From positions 42,582-106,581 of the forward strand of contig JAQVZS010000003.1 in assembly GCA_028708075.1 (NCBI GenBank): 64,000 nt of DNA, read 5' to 3'. Shown piece after piece: positions 30,178 to 38,905 of this stretch. The notes under the pieces were generated by a model. The model was not told the DNA's origin. It ran no database searches and saw nothing but the letters and a program-made list of their open reading frames with translations. A program made the translations under genes and the position numbers. Source of the DNA: Massilibacteroides sp. Lineage in GTDB: Bacteria > Bacteroidota > Bacteroidia > Bacteroidales > Tannerellaceae. Positions within the stretch are counted from its first letter, which is position 1, and each line of letters starts with the position of its first letter.

Positions 30178-30987
30178 TTATTCGTTTACGGGCCCTTGTT
30201 CAATATAATCATAAGCAGTAAAGAAAATTGTCCCTAAAAATGTATTAAGTTTTTCATCAGTAATAACAAAATAGTTATCATCTTCAAAAAAACTTTCCCA
30301 TTCCGGATGAACTAAAAATATGTCATAGAATGGAGTATAATTATCATATTTCATAATACGCCCCATTAAAAAGTATGAGACACCAACTCTTAAATAAATA
30401 TCAAAAAAATCTGGGTTTTCATTTGTTATATTGATGATATCTAAACATCTTGCTACTACATCCTTCTTCTCTTTTGAGCTTAATTGCTTTATAAAATACT
30501 CTTGCGCAAGAAACATTTCTAAGAAATAATGAGAAAACGGATATTTAAAAGTCGTTGCAGATACAATCTTATATCTTTCAATAATATAATTAACTGCATC
30601 ATCCCGTTTAAGAAATTCCTGATAGGCATTAAGAGGTTGAAATACAAAATTATACCCTTTTTGATAATTATCCCATGCAAATACATCAGTACATAAAGGA
30701 TATTCAATAAGAGCTTGAATAACTGCCTGAGTCGACTGCTCTCTTAAAATATTTACAGGAACCTGACAGGCTTTTTCCATTTCATCCCTACTTTCAAATT
30801 CTTTCCATTTGTCTGTACCGGGAACTATGGGATAATTATATGATCCTTCTGGACGTGTCATGTTTATACTTTTTTGCATGTCTTTATAAAACCCTTCTGC
30901 ATAAATGGTGTACTCTTCTTTATCGTCACTGCAACCAATAATTATTATGCTCATTAAAAGAAACAGAATGTGCTTTTTCACAACCAA
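30178..30987 (-). CDS. Lipoprotein related to the N-terminal domain of the adjacent peptidase-like protein
   Basis: The 269-residue product has a lipoprotein signal (SIIIIGCSDD, Cys19), so it is periplasmic or outer-membrane anchored. I do not recognise a named family. Residues from about 50 (YPIVPGTDKWKEFES, MEKACQVPVNIL, ALIEYPLCTDVFAWDN) resemble the N-terminal region of the divergent protein at 31134-33108 (YPIKPGSTEWAKFED, MVKACQIPKTVL, LVLDYPLIYDIFAFPN). The similarity goes on past the peptidase frameshift (KQLSSKEKKDVVARCL against KSSTAEKKAMVKTLG). The lipoprotein has no Cys/His catalytic part. The two genes share a 146-bp divergent intergenic region. A bound inhibitor or immunity protein derived from the propeptide is the likeliest reading; this is inference. 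Confidence 0.75.
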   Translation of the reverse strand: MVVKKHILFLLMSIIIIGCSDDKEEYTIYAEGFYKDMQKSINMTRPEGSYNYPIVPGTDKWKEFESRDEMEKACQVPVNILREQSTQAVIQALIEYPLCTDVFAWDNYQKGYNFVFQPLNAYQEFLKRDDAVNYIIERYKIVSATTFKYPFSHYFLEMFLAQEYFIKQLSSKEKKDVVARCLDIINITNENPDFFDIYLRVGVSYFLMGRIMKYDNYTPFYDIFLVHPEWESFFEDDNYFVITDEKLNTFLGTIFFTAYDYIEQGPVNE

Positions 30988-31133
30988 TATTTTTTTAAAA
31001 ATTATTTCTTAAGATATGTTTTTTTTATTAAATAAATTATTATATTACAGCGAAAATCTTATGTTTATATTTTTAACCTCAGAGCATTTTACGTTTTATT
31101 TAACCTAATACTAATCTTTTGAATTAATTTATC

Positions 31134-33108
31134 ATGAAAAAATTTGTAATTATGTTCTTCGCATGCGCATTTTTTATAACCTTAGTAAATGCGCAAAGTA
31201 GTCAAAAGTGGGATTACCCAATTAAGCCAGGATCAACTGAGTGGGCTAAGTTTGAAGACAATGCCTCTATGGTAAAAGCATGCCAAATTCCAAAGACGGT
31301 GTTAGATACAATCTCAACGGAAAACTTATTTTACCTTGTTTTGGATTATCCCCTTATCTATGACATATTTGCTTTTCCGAATGTAGAAAACGGGATTGAA
31401 AAATTCATTAATGATTTTAATGGTGCAAGAGAACTCTTTAATCGTGAAAGTGTTTTTAACGTTGTTTTCAAAAGAATACAACATTAAAGCTAACGAGAGT
31501 GATCTTGTCTTGAAGAATCGGGTAATCAGCGAAGTATCAAAAGGTAAATCGATTATTTATCTTTCTTTATTAGAAACATTATCCACTTCTAAACCTTTAT
31601 TGAAAAAAAGCTCAACAGCAGAGAAAAAAGCAATGGTTAAAACCTTGGGAAATGGACTTAAACACAAGCTGAAAGAAGCCGACTATTTTTCCGGTAGTGG
31701 ATTTTCTACAATAGAAAGCTCTATGGATATATTAGAATCAGAATTATCAACATCAACAGATTTACAGCCGTTATCCACAACTGTATCAAGTGACACTCGA
31801 ACAACTGTTTTTACACCAATGGGTTCTGCTGTAGCAGCCTGGAATATGGTAGAATCATCAGCTTCAACTAGAGCTGCTTTTGATGCACAGTACACCAATA
31901 GCTATCCCAATGCTCAAAAAATTATAACTTATGATGGGTATAGTTCTACGAGAAGATTTAATTGTCATGGTTATGCTTGGCATAGATCTGATCGTAAAAA
32001 TGACCCAGCAGAGGATGTTTGGATTGGGTATTCTGCCAGTGAAAATGATCCTGAACACACCTATATTCGTGATGGCAGTTATATAAAGCAGTCTCAAAAT
32101 GTCCCTAATGCAAGAATTGTCTGGGCTTCAGGTGATCACACAGCGGTAAATGTTGATAATACTTGGTGTATTTCAAAATGGAATGAATGGCCATTGATGA
32201 AGCATAAAATTAGTTACAGCCCTTTTGGTAGTGCGAATTTGGAATATTATACAAAAAAACCAGTAGACCTTTCAGGAGTTAGAATGGTCGGTGGAGCAGA
32301 AACAGCCAGTTACAGTGTAAATTATGTCCCTTACTATTCTTCACTCGAATGGCACTATGACACTAATTTACTAACTTTGGTTTCTTCTTCCAGCAAAGGA
32401 ATAGTTCTTAAACCTAAAACATCAACCACAACTGGAGATGCCTCCGTTCAAGCAAGATTCTTGGATATAAACGGAGATGTTAACTCTATATATAAAGATG
32501 TTGGGATTAATGGTCCTCATTATAAAGATGTTCAATTATCTGTAAGAAAATCGTCTGATGGAAGTGAAGCATACCCTTCCGGTGGATTATGCCCTAACAG
32601 TTATTATTATGCGTATTTGACTGTCAATGGAACCTATCTTACTAACGTTGATTGGGGAGCAAGTAAAGAATTATCTGTTTCATCAGCTTCAAATACTCAG
32701 CTTTATTTTGGTACTTCATCAGCAGGGTGGGGAATATTAAATATTACAGCTACCACGTCATATGGCGTCAGAAAAAACATATTAGGTGTTACATTATTTG
32801 GTGGTGGATCTAATTGTAGTAATTCATATTACTCCATATATGTGTCTCCCTCTTCTGACATTCTTAATATTAATTTTGACATGAATGAATTTAATAGTCA
32901 AATAAACGAAAGAGCATTCTCTAATCCGGTATCTTTTGATATACGTCTTTATAATATAACAACAGGTAGTTTGGTGAAACAGGTAAATACTTCTGGCTAC
33001 AATGTCCAACTTGACATATCTGATGTTCCGAATGGTATTTATATTGTTCATGTTTACGATGGTATAAGTAAGACTCCACAAACACAAAAAATTTCAATTA
33101 AACATTAA
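31134..33108 (+). pseudogene. Secreted cysteine-peptidase/amidase-like protein with type IX sorting tail, frameshifted
   Basis: A signal peptide (MKKFVIMFFACAFFITLVNAQ) leads into a domain shared with the neighbouring lipoprotein. The frame ends at 31487, while the rest continues one base over to 33108. Dropping one A from AAAA at 31470-31473 joins VVF to KEYNIKANES and gives about 657 residues. The middle has RRFNCHGYAWHRSD (Cys277 of the repaired protein) and ASGDHTAVN (His335), with ISKWNEWPLMKH after it, as in papain-like/NlpC-type amidases. The C-terminal ~75 residues (IRLYNITTGSLVKQVN, DISDVPNGIYIVHV, KISIKH) match the type A sorting domain of type IX secretion. It may be inactive, phase-variable at the A run, or a sequencing error. 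Confidence 0.7.
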
Positions 33109-33203
33109 GATTTAAACATGTAATAGACAAGTTATTCATTGCTTAATTAATATTGAAATAGAAAATAGGGACTGTTCCACATACATGGTACAGCCCCTAT
33201 TTG

Positions 33204-33249
33204 AAAGGAGTGAAGACCTTACATCTTCACTCCTTTACTTTTTTTTTTG
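33204..33249 (+). terminator. Strong hairpin terminator after the peptidase-like gene
   Basis: A perfect 13-bp stem AAAGGAGTGAAGA / TCTTCACTCCTTT (33204-33216, 33224-33236) with a 7-nt loop and a long T run. The left arm overlaps the end of the minus-strand DUF3945 tail. A second, imperfect palindrome (GGGACTGTTCC...GGTACAGCCCC) lies just before, about 33168-33198. Confidence 0.85.
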
Positions 33250-33778
33250 AATCATCGTCGGGACCATTTTTCTTTTTGACTTCCCCGACTTTCTTAGTTG
33301 ATTGCTCCTGGGATTCTTTAGGTTTGAAAGCATCAAACTTTATTTTGTTCTCCGTTTAATCCACATAGACAACGATATTGGAGAATTTCTTCCCATTTTG
33401 TGAAACTATATCTTTAAGAAAGACTTTCTCTCCGGCAGCAAGCTTGGCCTTCTGCTCATCAGTAAGAACCACTCCCTTTATTTTATTGGGTATCATTACA
33501 TCAAAACCATCTTCCCATAGTAGCATAAAGAGAGGAAGCCAATAAACTCCGGTGGACTCCATGACTACCGTGTCTATTCCGCGTGCTTGTAAATAAGAAG
33601 AAATTTCGCAGAAGTCTTTTGTGTAACAACCAAATCTAGGATTGTTTTCTCCGCCACGATCAGCTAGTACGCAAACTTGCATTTCTGTGGCGGAAATATC
33701 AATCCCAGCCGCATTTGAATTTACAATTTTTAGGGATAAACCAGCAGTTGTCTCGACTTTTTTCGCGCTCCTTGCCAT
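33227..33778 (-). pseudogene. IS110 transposase N-terminus fused to a DUF3945-like tail, with internal stop
   Basis: The first ~95 residues (33778 to about 33490) are the DEDD domain start of an IS110-family transposase: AAGIDISATEMQVCV (Asp) and VVMESTGVYWLPLFMLLWEDGF (Glu). From PNKIKGVVLTDEQKAKLAAG the frame becomes a DUF3945-like sequence (KVFLKDIVSQNGKKFS), found on Bacteroidales conjugative elements. A TAA at 33356-33358 breaks the frame, but the same frame stays open (TENKIKFDAFKPKESQEQ) to a TGA at 33227. So this is a chimera of two mobile-element genes, without the IS110 C-terminal domain and its catalytic Ser. Confidence 0.72.
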
Positions 33779-33845
33779 AAGGAATTAATTTAATGGTGTA
33801 ATAGAAACGAGACTGCCACCCCTGAAAATTATATAAACTTCTATA

Positions 33846-33954
33846 CGGCATCAAACGGCCAAACTGATTTTCATGGGTAAAGCAGGGCCTGTCTAAATAT
33901 TGGGTTTGAGATAATCCTTAGCTTACATGGTCTACAATACTCGTTTTGATGCCG
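33846..33954 (-). ncRNA. Candidate IS110 bridge-RNA region (structured upstream non-coding end)
   Basis: The ~180 bp between the IS110 start (33778) and the broken MG2 gene (33970) has no frame. CGGCATCAAACG (33846-33857) and CGTTTTGATGCCG (33942-33954) form an almost perfect inverted repeat that would close an RNA of about 110 nt on the strand of the transposase. Non-coding ends of IS110 elements encode a bridge RNA; assigning one here is inference from position and stem only. Confidence 0.35.
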
Positions 33955-33969
33955 CTAAATTACTCTTTT

Positions 33970-34341
33970 TTAATCTCTGATTGCACAAAATATATTTCCA
34001 TGATGCATATTTTCTTCGGAACGAAGCATGACGTGGTCTATTAACTCATTGGAGGAGTTTATTAATTCAACATATACATACCGGCCTAAAGACGAAGGCT
34101 GATGTGTCAGTGCATTGGCAAGATATGCTTTGAACCAGATTCGTTCGCCGGGCACAAAATAATCACGATCCAAATGTAAGTGGATTTTCTCTTGCGGATA
34201 AATTTTCAATTAGTTTTGAAAATGATAAATTATAGCGTTTTTTTCATTAGATACTGGTAGTATACCATTTGATATTTGAGAATACAAAAATGTACCATAC
34301 ACTAAAAATGAAATAATAAGAAAAGAGGTTTTATTCTTCAT
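33970..34341 (-). pseudogene. MG2-domain (macroglobulin-like) protein, N-terminal remnant
   Basis: From an ATG at 34341 the frame gives a signal peptide (MKNKTSFLIISFLVYGTFL...), then meets a TAA just before 34209. From there it resumes as KIYPQEKIHLHLDRDYFVPG and ERIWFKAYLANALTHQPSSL, the start of the MG2 domain seen in large Bacteroidota cell-surface proteins that also carry a carboxypeptidase-like or TonB plug domain. It ends at 33970, where the IS110 non-coding end begins, so the body of the protein is gone. Confidence 0.65.
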
Positions 34342-34394
34342 TGTGATATTTTTTTTGTATTAATTAATAAAGGCTCTTGAGATTTCAAAATATA

Positions 34395-36120
34395 TGTAGG
34401 GTTCGCTGAATAATATCAATCAACTGATTGTTAGATAAATAGCCTTTGTTTTTCTTTTCTGTTTGACTGAAAATGGTTATCTTTGAGTGTTAAATGATAG
34501 CAGAATGAAGTATAAATCACAAGGCATGCAACTTAGTATCGATGCTTTTAAATCTTCTTTGGAAGGCTTGAATAAGGCTAACCGTTGGGTAAAATTGGGA
34601 GACACTCTTCCTTGGAGTGAAATAGAGCGTTTGTACGCTGTACAGCTTAATAATGGCAAACGTGGAGCCGGCAACAAACCGGCCCGTATGATTATCGGTG
34701 CTCTAATCATCAAGCATAAGATGAATCTCTCCGACGAGGAAACGATCCTTGCCATTCAGGAAAATCCTTATATGCAATATTTTGTAGGCTTATCCGAGTT
34801 TAGCGATCAACCGATCTTTGATTCCAGCTTGTTCGTGACCATCCGCAAACGCTTGGGCACGACTGATTTTAATGACATGAGCGTTTCTCTTCTGGAGCTC
34901 CAACTAGAGAAGTCGAGATCGGCAGGCAAGAAGAGCGATTCTGGGGACGAGGGCGGTGGGCGAGGAGACATCAATGTCAGGATCCTAGCTTTGTCGATAG
35001 CCAGGGCAGAGTGCATGCGGGTTTTTTAAAAATGGACGCTACCTGTTCTGAGGCGGAAGTTCGTTACCCTACCGACATTGATCTGTTACATGATGGCTGC
35101 AAGGTGATCAACCGCTACATTGACAAACTGTGCAAAGGCTTTTCTTTGATTCATCCGGTGACTTATTATAAAGAAGCCCATGCCGCTTTTCATCAAGTGA
35201 TCAAACGTACACAAAAATCCGGATTTATAAATGTGTTTAATAAAAAACGAAATGTTTTATAGAGGAAATATAGAAAGAAGAGCAAAAAGATGATTCATCG
35301 CGCTAAATCCCTTTTATTGACCTATTTGATTAGAGATATCCGTAGTTTTACTCAGTTGATAGCGATAAACGGAACGCAACTGTTTTACAGCCTTAAACGA
35401 TACGAACAAAGGACTGTGAAGGCAATCATCACCATGTTCCATCAGCAAGATGAGATGTTCAAATCGGGGGTCAAATCTTGTGCTGATCGCATCATTAGCA
35501 TCTTCCAGCCCCATATACGACCCATTGTCCGGGGAAAGTCAAAATCACCCAGTGAGTTCGGGGCAAAGATTGGAGCCTGCGTTGTCAAGGGATATACCTT
35601 TGTGGATCATCACAGTTGGGATGCATATAACGAAGCTTCCGACCTGGAGAAACATATAGAACTTTACCGGCTACGCTTTGGATTTCTTCCGATAAAAATC
35701 TATGCGGATAAGATTTACATGAACAGGACCAACCGCTCACTAATGAAAGAACTGGAGATTCAGGCCATGGGAAAGCCCCTTGGCAGACCTCCAAAGGAGC
35801 AACAGACCAAGGAATATCAAAGCAAGATGGCGGGGGCGTCAGGCCAACGAAACGAAATAGAGGCCACATTCGGAACAGCAAAACGCATTTATCGGGCTAA
35901 CAACATCAGAGCTAAGTTACCCGATACGGGCAACTCATGGACTGCGCTGTGCTATTTTGTGAAAAATGTGATGAAGTTCCTCAGAGAACTTCTTCGTGCC
36001 CTGTTTTTTGTGATGAATATATTGGTAAATCCAAAACAGAATTATGGAGAAAGTTATTCTGTTGCCCAGATTAGCCAATTATTAAAGTTTAAAGAGGTGA
36101 TTTATTCAGCGAACCCTACA
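34395..36120 (+). mobile_element. IS5/IS1182-type insertion sequence, decayed
   Basis: A 1.7-kb element bounded by an exact 21-bp inverted repeat (34393-34413 and 36102-36122; core GTAGGGTTCGCTGAATAA). TA on both sides may be the target duplication. Inside is one broken transposase. The ends are perfect while the gene is broken, so the element could still be moved in trans. Confidence 0.85.
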
Positions 36121-36123
36121 TAG
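34505..36123 (+). pseudogene. IS5/IS1182-type transposase, frameshift and nonsense mutations
   Basis: The N-terminal part starts at 34505 (MKYKSQGMQLSI; upstream GTG at 34487 is less likely) with the DUF772-type block LPWSEIERLYAVQL...GNKPARMIIGALIIKHKM. Near 34960-35030 coding moves to another frame (FLKMDATCSEAEVRYPTDIDLLHDG, with a DDE Asp). That frame has a TAG at 35260-35262 and then continues (MIHRAKSLLLTYL... to DHHSWDAYNEASDL, ADKIYMNRTNRSLM, RNEIEATFGTAKRIY with the last Glu). The final TAG uses target DNA just outside the element end. A promoter-like TATCTTTG is at 34478-34485. Confidence 0.88.
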
Positions 36124-36400
36124 TTGAACACTATTTCGAGACACACTCTTGTTCTTCCTTTCTTAAAAGGAATGTCTTGATTTGTCTTTTAAATGTTTCC
36201 TCTGGAAATGCGCTCATAGCTAATTGCGGTTCTCTGTTTTTTCGGAATGAACAGAAATGTGGGTATGCTTTGTATTCTTGATAGATGAGGGAAGAGATGT
36301 TCCCCGGGAAAATCCGCTGATCCATACTTATGCGGATAAATTGCAGGAAAACAAAAACGCCAACAAGCTGTTTTAATAGCTTATTAGCGTTATTTTAAAG
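36121..36400. other. Gap between the IS and tRNA-Leu, gene debris only
   Basis: No intact gene. On the + strand 36257-36376 reads MWVCFVFLIDEG...PLIHTYADKLQENKNANKLF and looks like the end of a lost gene; on the minus strand 36131-36325 is open for 64 codons with no recognisable family. An imperfect hairpin (AACGC...AAGCT / AGCTT...GCGTT, about 36357-36391) may terminate one of them. Confidence 0.3.
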
Positions 36401-36485
36401 TACTCGGAGCGGGACTTGAACCCGCACAGCTGCAATAGCCAAAGGATTTTAAGTCCTTCGTGTCTACCGATTCCACCATCCGAGC
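36401..36485 (-). tRNA. tRNA-Leu (TAA)
   Basis: An 85-nt gene read on the minus strand. The acceptor arms GCTCGGA / TCCGAGT close with a terminal G-T pair, the anticodon loop is CTTAAAA with anticodon TAA, the long variable arm of class II tRNAs is present, and GGTTCAAGTCC forms the T arm. It follows tRNA-Gly by 23 bp and likely shares its promoter. Confidence 0.95.
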
Positions 36486-36508
36486 ATCCTTTTTCTCTTA
36501 AAAAGACG

Positions 36509-36581
36509 AGCGAAAGACGGGACTCGAACCCGCGACCCTAACCTTGGCAAGGTTATGCTCTACCAACTGAGCTACTTTCGC
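36509..36581 (-). tRNA. tRNA-Gly (GCC)
   Basis: A 73-nt gene on the minus strand with acceptor GCGAAAG / CTTTCGC, D arm AGCTCAGTTGGTAGAGC, anticodon loop TTGCCAA (GCC) and T arm GCGGGTTCGAGTCCCGT. Confidence 0.97.
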
Positions 36582-36606
36582 ATTCATTAGATCGCTTTTG
36601 CGTGTG

Positions 36607-36637
36607 CAAAGGTAGAGAAGTTTTTGATTTTTCCAAA
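36607..36637 (-). promoter_or_regulatory. Consensus promoter of the tRNA-Gly/tRNA-Leu unit
   Basis: On the minus strand TTTG (36637-36634), a 19-bp spacer and TACCTTTG (36614-36607) match the Bacteroidota primary-sigma consensus at both boxes and spacing. The start would lie about 20 bp before tRNA-Gly. Confidence 0.85.
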
Positions 36638-36653
36638 CCTTTGATTGCGAAAT

Positions 36654-37121
36654 TTAATTGCTTACATAGATTTTATTGCCGACTTTCGTCGTACTATAGA
36701 TGCGTAGCCTTTTTCTTCCGGGGTTCTCTGCGCTCGGCCCTGAGAGCGGTCGTCCTCCATTTTCTAAATCATACACACTGCCGCATTTCGGACAAGTAGC
36801 CGTAAGGGAAAATTCTTCCGCGGTGACGACTGTGTTTGCGTTTAACTCATACGGACAAGCTATGTCGTAAGCAACATATCCGTTTAGCGTACTGTGATAG
36901 ACAATTATTCCTCCAAAACCGACAGCTTCCTGCTGGCTGGTGTTGATATCTTTTGTCGTATATATTTTATGGGCGGTGACCGTGTTCAATTCTTTGTCTT
37001 CGTATGTTAAGTCTAACGTCAGATTGACATAGGTAGACGGAATATCCGAATCTTCCAGTTCTCCGCACGACAAGAATATAAAAGACGCAATGATTGGAAA
37101 TAAACGATTAATTATTTTCAT
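36654..37121 (-). CDS. Rieske-like lipoprotein lacking the cluster histidines
   Basis: The 155-residue protein has a lipobox FIFLSC (Cys19) and a C-terminal beta domain shaped like a Rieske fold: ACPYE (Cys89), TCPKCGSVYDL (Cys110, Cys113) and NGGRPLSGP. A Rieske cluster needs CxH and CxxH; here the His positions are Tyr91 and Cys113, so a standard [2Fe-2S] centre is unlikely. It overlaps the 3' end of argH by 14 bp and is the last gene of the pyrE-SRPBCC-argH unit. Function unknown. Confidence 0.75.
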   Translation of the reverse strand: MKIINRLFPIIASFIFLSCGELEDSDIPSTYVNLTLDLTYEDKELNTVTAHKIYTTKDINTSQQEAVGFGGIIVYHSTLNGYVAYDIACPYELNANTVVTAEEFSLTATCPKCGSVYDLENGGRPLSGPSAENPGRKRLRIYSTTKVGNKIYVSN

Positions 37122-38457
37122 TTTGTAACAGTTTTTCTTCTGCCTGATCTATTTTATCAAACGAAAAACCATCCATTATATTTTGCATGAGGGCGGAAAT
37201 TGCTTCGTTGCATAGATTTCCGATACTCCCTTCGTGGGTATGCTTGATTGTTTTATCCGGAACAAATTTCCCGGCTTCGATTTCAAGTCCTACCTGTTTG
37301 TACGCGTCACGAAATGGAACGCCTTTCAGCACCCGGCGGTTCACTTCTTCCACACTGAAAAGTAAAGCGTATTTATCGTCCTCGAGAATCTTTTCATTTA
37401 CCTTGACTTTCTCTATCATATGGGTCACCATGCGCAGACAATCCTTCAATTCTCCGAATGCCGGCAGAAAAACTTCTTTGATGATTTGTAAATCCCGGAA
37501 ATAACCCGACGGTAGGTTGTTGCTGATTAAAATGATTTGCTGTGGAAGCGCTTGTATCTTGTTGCATTTTGCGCGCGTTAATTCGAATACATCCGGATTT
37601 TTCTTATGCGGCATAATACTTGAACCTGTCGTAAATTGATCCGGTAATTTGATAAATCCGAAATTTTGGCTGTTGAACAGGCAGGCGTCGAACGCCAGTT
37701 TAGACAAGGTAGCGGCTATTCCTGCCAGGGCGAAAGCTACGGTACGTTCCATTTTCCCTCGTCCCATTTGTGCATAAACCACGTTGTAGTTCATCGAGTC
37801 GAATCCGAGCAGGTCTGTCGTCATTTGTCGGTTCAATGGAAAGGAAGAACCGTAGCCGGCGGCCGAACCTAAAGGGTTCCGGTTGCAAACTTTATAGGCA
37901 GCCTGCAACAATTGCATGTCGTCGACAAGACTTTCGGCATAGGCTCCGAACCACAAGCCGAAAGAAGACGGCATCGCCACTTGTAGATGGGTATATCCCG
38001 GAAGCAAGATTTTTTTATAACGTTCACTTTGATGGAGCAAAACGTCAAACAAATCTTTTATTGATTCTGTAAGCGAACGGATTTCCGCGCGGGTAAACAG
38101 TTTTAAATCAACTAAAACCTGATCGTTTCGCGAACGTCCGCTATGGATTTTTTTACCAATGTCTCCCAATTGACGCGTCAAAAGCAACTCCACCTGCGAA
38201 TGTACGTCCTCGACGCCTTCTTCGATGACGAAGTCGCCCTGATCGGCTGTGTAATAAATGCGTTTAAGCTCTTTCTGCAGCATATGCAATTCCGTTTGAG
38301 TCAACAACCCAATGCTTTCCAGCATGGTTATATGTGCCATCGAGCCCAATACGTCATATTTCGCCAAATAAAGATCCATTTCCCGGTCTTTGCCTACCGT
38401 AAATGCTTCCACCTCTTTATCTACCTGTATGTTTTTCTCCCAAAGTTTTTGAGCCAT
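37108..38457 (-). CDS. argH: Argininosuccinate lyase
   Basis: The 449-residue protein has the superfamily signature GSSIMPHKKNPD (278-289) with the catalytic Ser loop, and SGRSRNDQV (106-114) for substrate binding. It splits argininosuccinate to arginine and fumarate, the last step of arginine synthesis. It lies 10 bp after the SRPBCC gene on the same strand. Confidence 0.95.
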   Translation of the reverse strand: MAQKLWEKNIQVDKEVEAFTVGKDREMDLYLAKYDVLGSMAHITMLESIGLLTQTELHMLQKELKRIYYTADQGDFVIEEGVEDVHSQVELLLTRQLGDIGKKIHSGRSRNDQVLVDLKLFTRAEIRSLTESIKDLFDVLLHQSERYKKILLPGYTHLQVAMPSSFGLWFGAYAESLVDDMQLLQAAYKVCNRNPLGSAAGYGSSFPLNRQMTTDLLGFDSMNYNVVYAQMGRGKMERTVAFALAGIAATLSKLAFDACLFNSQNFGFIKLPDQFTTGSSIMPHKKNPDVFELTRAKCNKIQALPQQIILISNNLPSGYFRDLQIIKEVFLPAFGELKDCLRMVTHMIEKVKVNEKILEDDKYALLFSVEEVNRRVLKGVPFRDAYKQVGLEIEAGKFVPDKTIKHTHEGSIGNLCNEAISALMQNIMDGFSFDKIDQAEEKLLQNENN

Positions 38458-38467
38458 CTTTTTTTTA

Positions 38468-38884
38468 TTAATAAGGAAGGTCGGCTAGAACAGTCGAAAT
38501 CTTGTCGATGGCTTCCTGTAAAGGTTTTGAAACCATCGGTTTGATGAACGGGTTCAGTTCCGCCCGAGCCGTCAGTTTCATGCGTGTATCGTTTTCAGCT
38601 GCCTGTACCAGTTGGATCCAGAGAAACAAGGGAACCGGTGAATTTGTCGTCGCAAATTTGATCAGCTTGTTCGGCTCGCGCTCGACAATCTGAAAAGTTA
38701 TTTTACCGACAGGGGCTACCGAAAAAGAGCAACTGTCGCTGTCGAATTCAAAATCAGAGATCTTATCTTCCGGGATGCGATCCTTAATCTTTTCCAAGTT
38801 GGATAAGTCGGACAGCATCGCGAAGATACGATCATCATTGTGAGGAATTATTTTTACCTCACTTACAAAATCAGTCATTGCCAT
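38468..38884 (-). CDS. SRPBCC family (START-like) protein
   Basis: The 138-residue protein runs FVSEVKIIPHNDDRIFAMLSDLSNLEKIKDR, then beta strands (FSVAPVGKITFQIVERE) and a long C-terminal helix (PLQEAIDKISTVLADL), the helix-grip outline of SRPBCC proteins, which hold hydrophobic ligands. No catalytic residues are evident. It lies between pyrE and argH in one operon, a conserved placement in Bacteroidales as far as I know. Confidence 0.8.
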   Translation of the reverse strand: MAMTDFVSEVKIIPHNDDRIFAMLSDLSNLEKIKDRIPEDKISDFEFDSDSCSFSVAPVGKITFQIVEREPNKLIKFATTNSPVPLFLWIQLVQAAENDTRMKLTARAELNPFIKPMVSKPLQEAIDKISTVLADLPY

Positions 38885-38905
38885 AATTCAGTTACTAGAT
38901 TTGAG

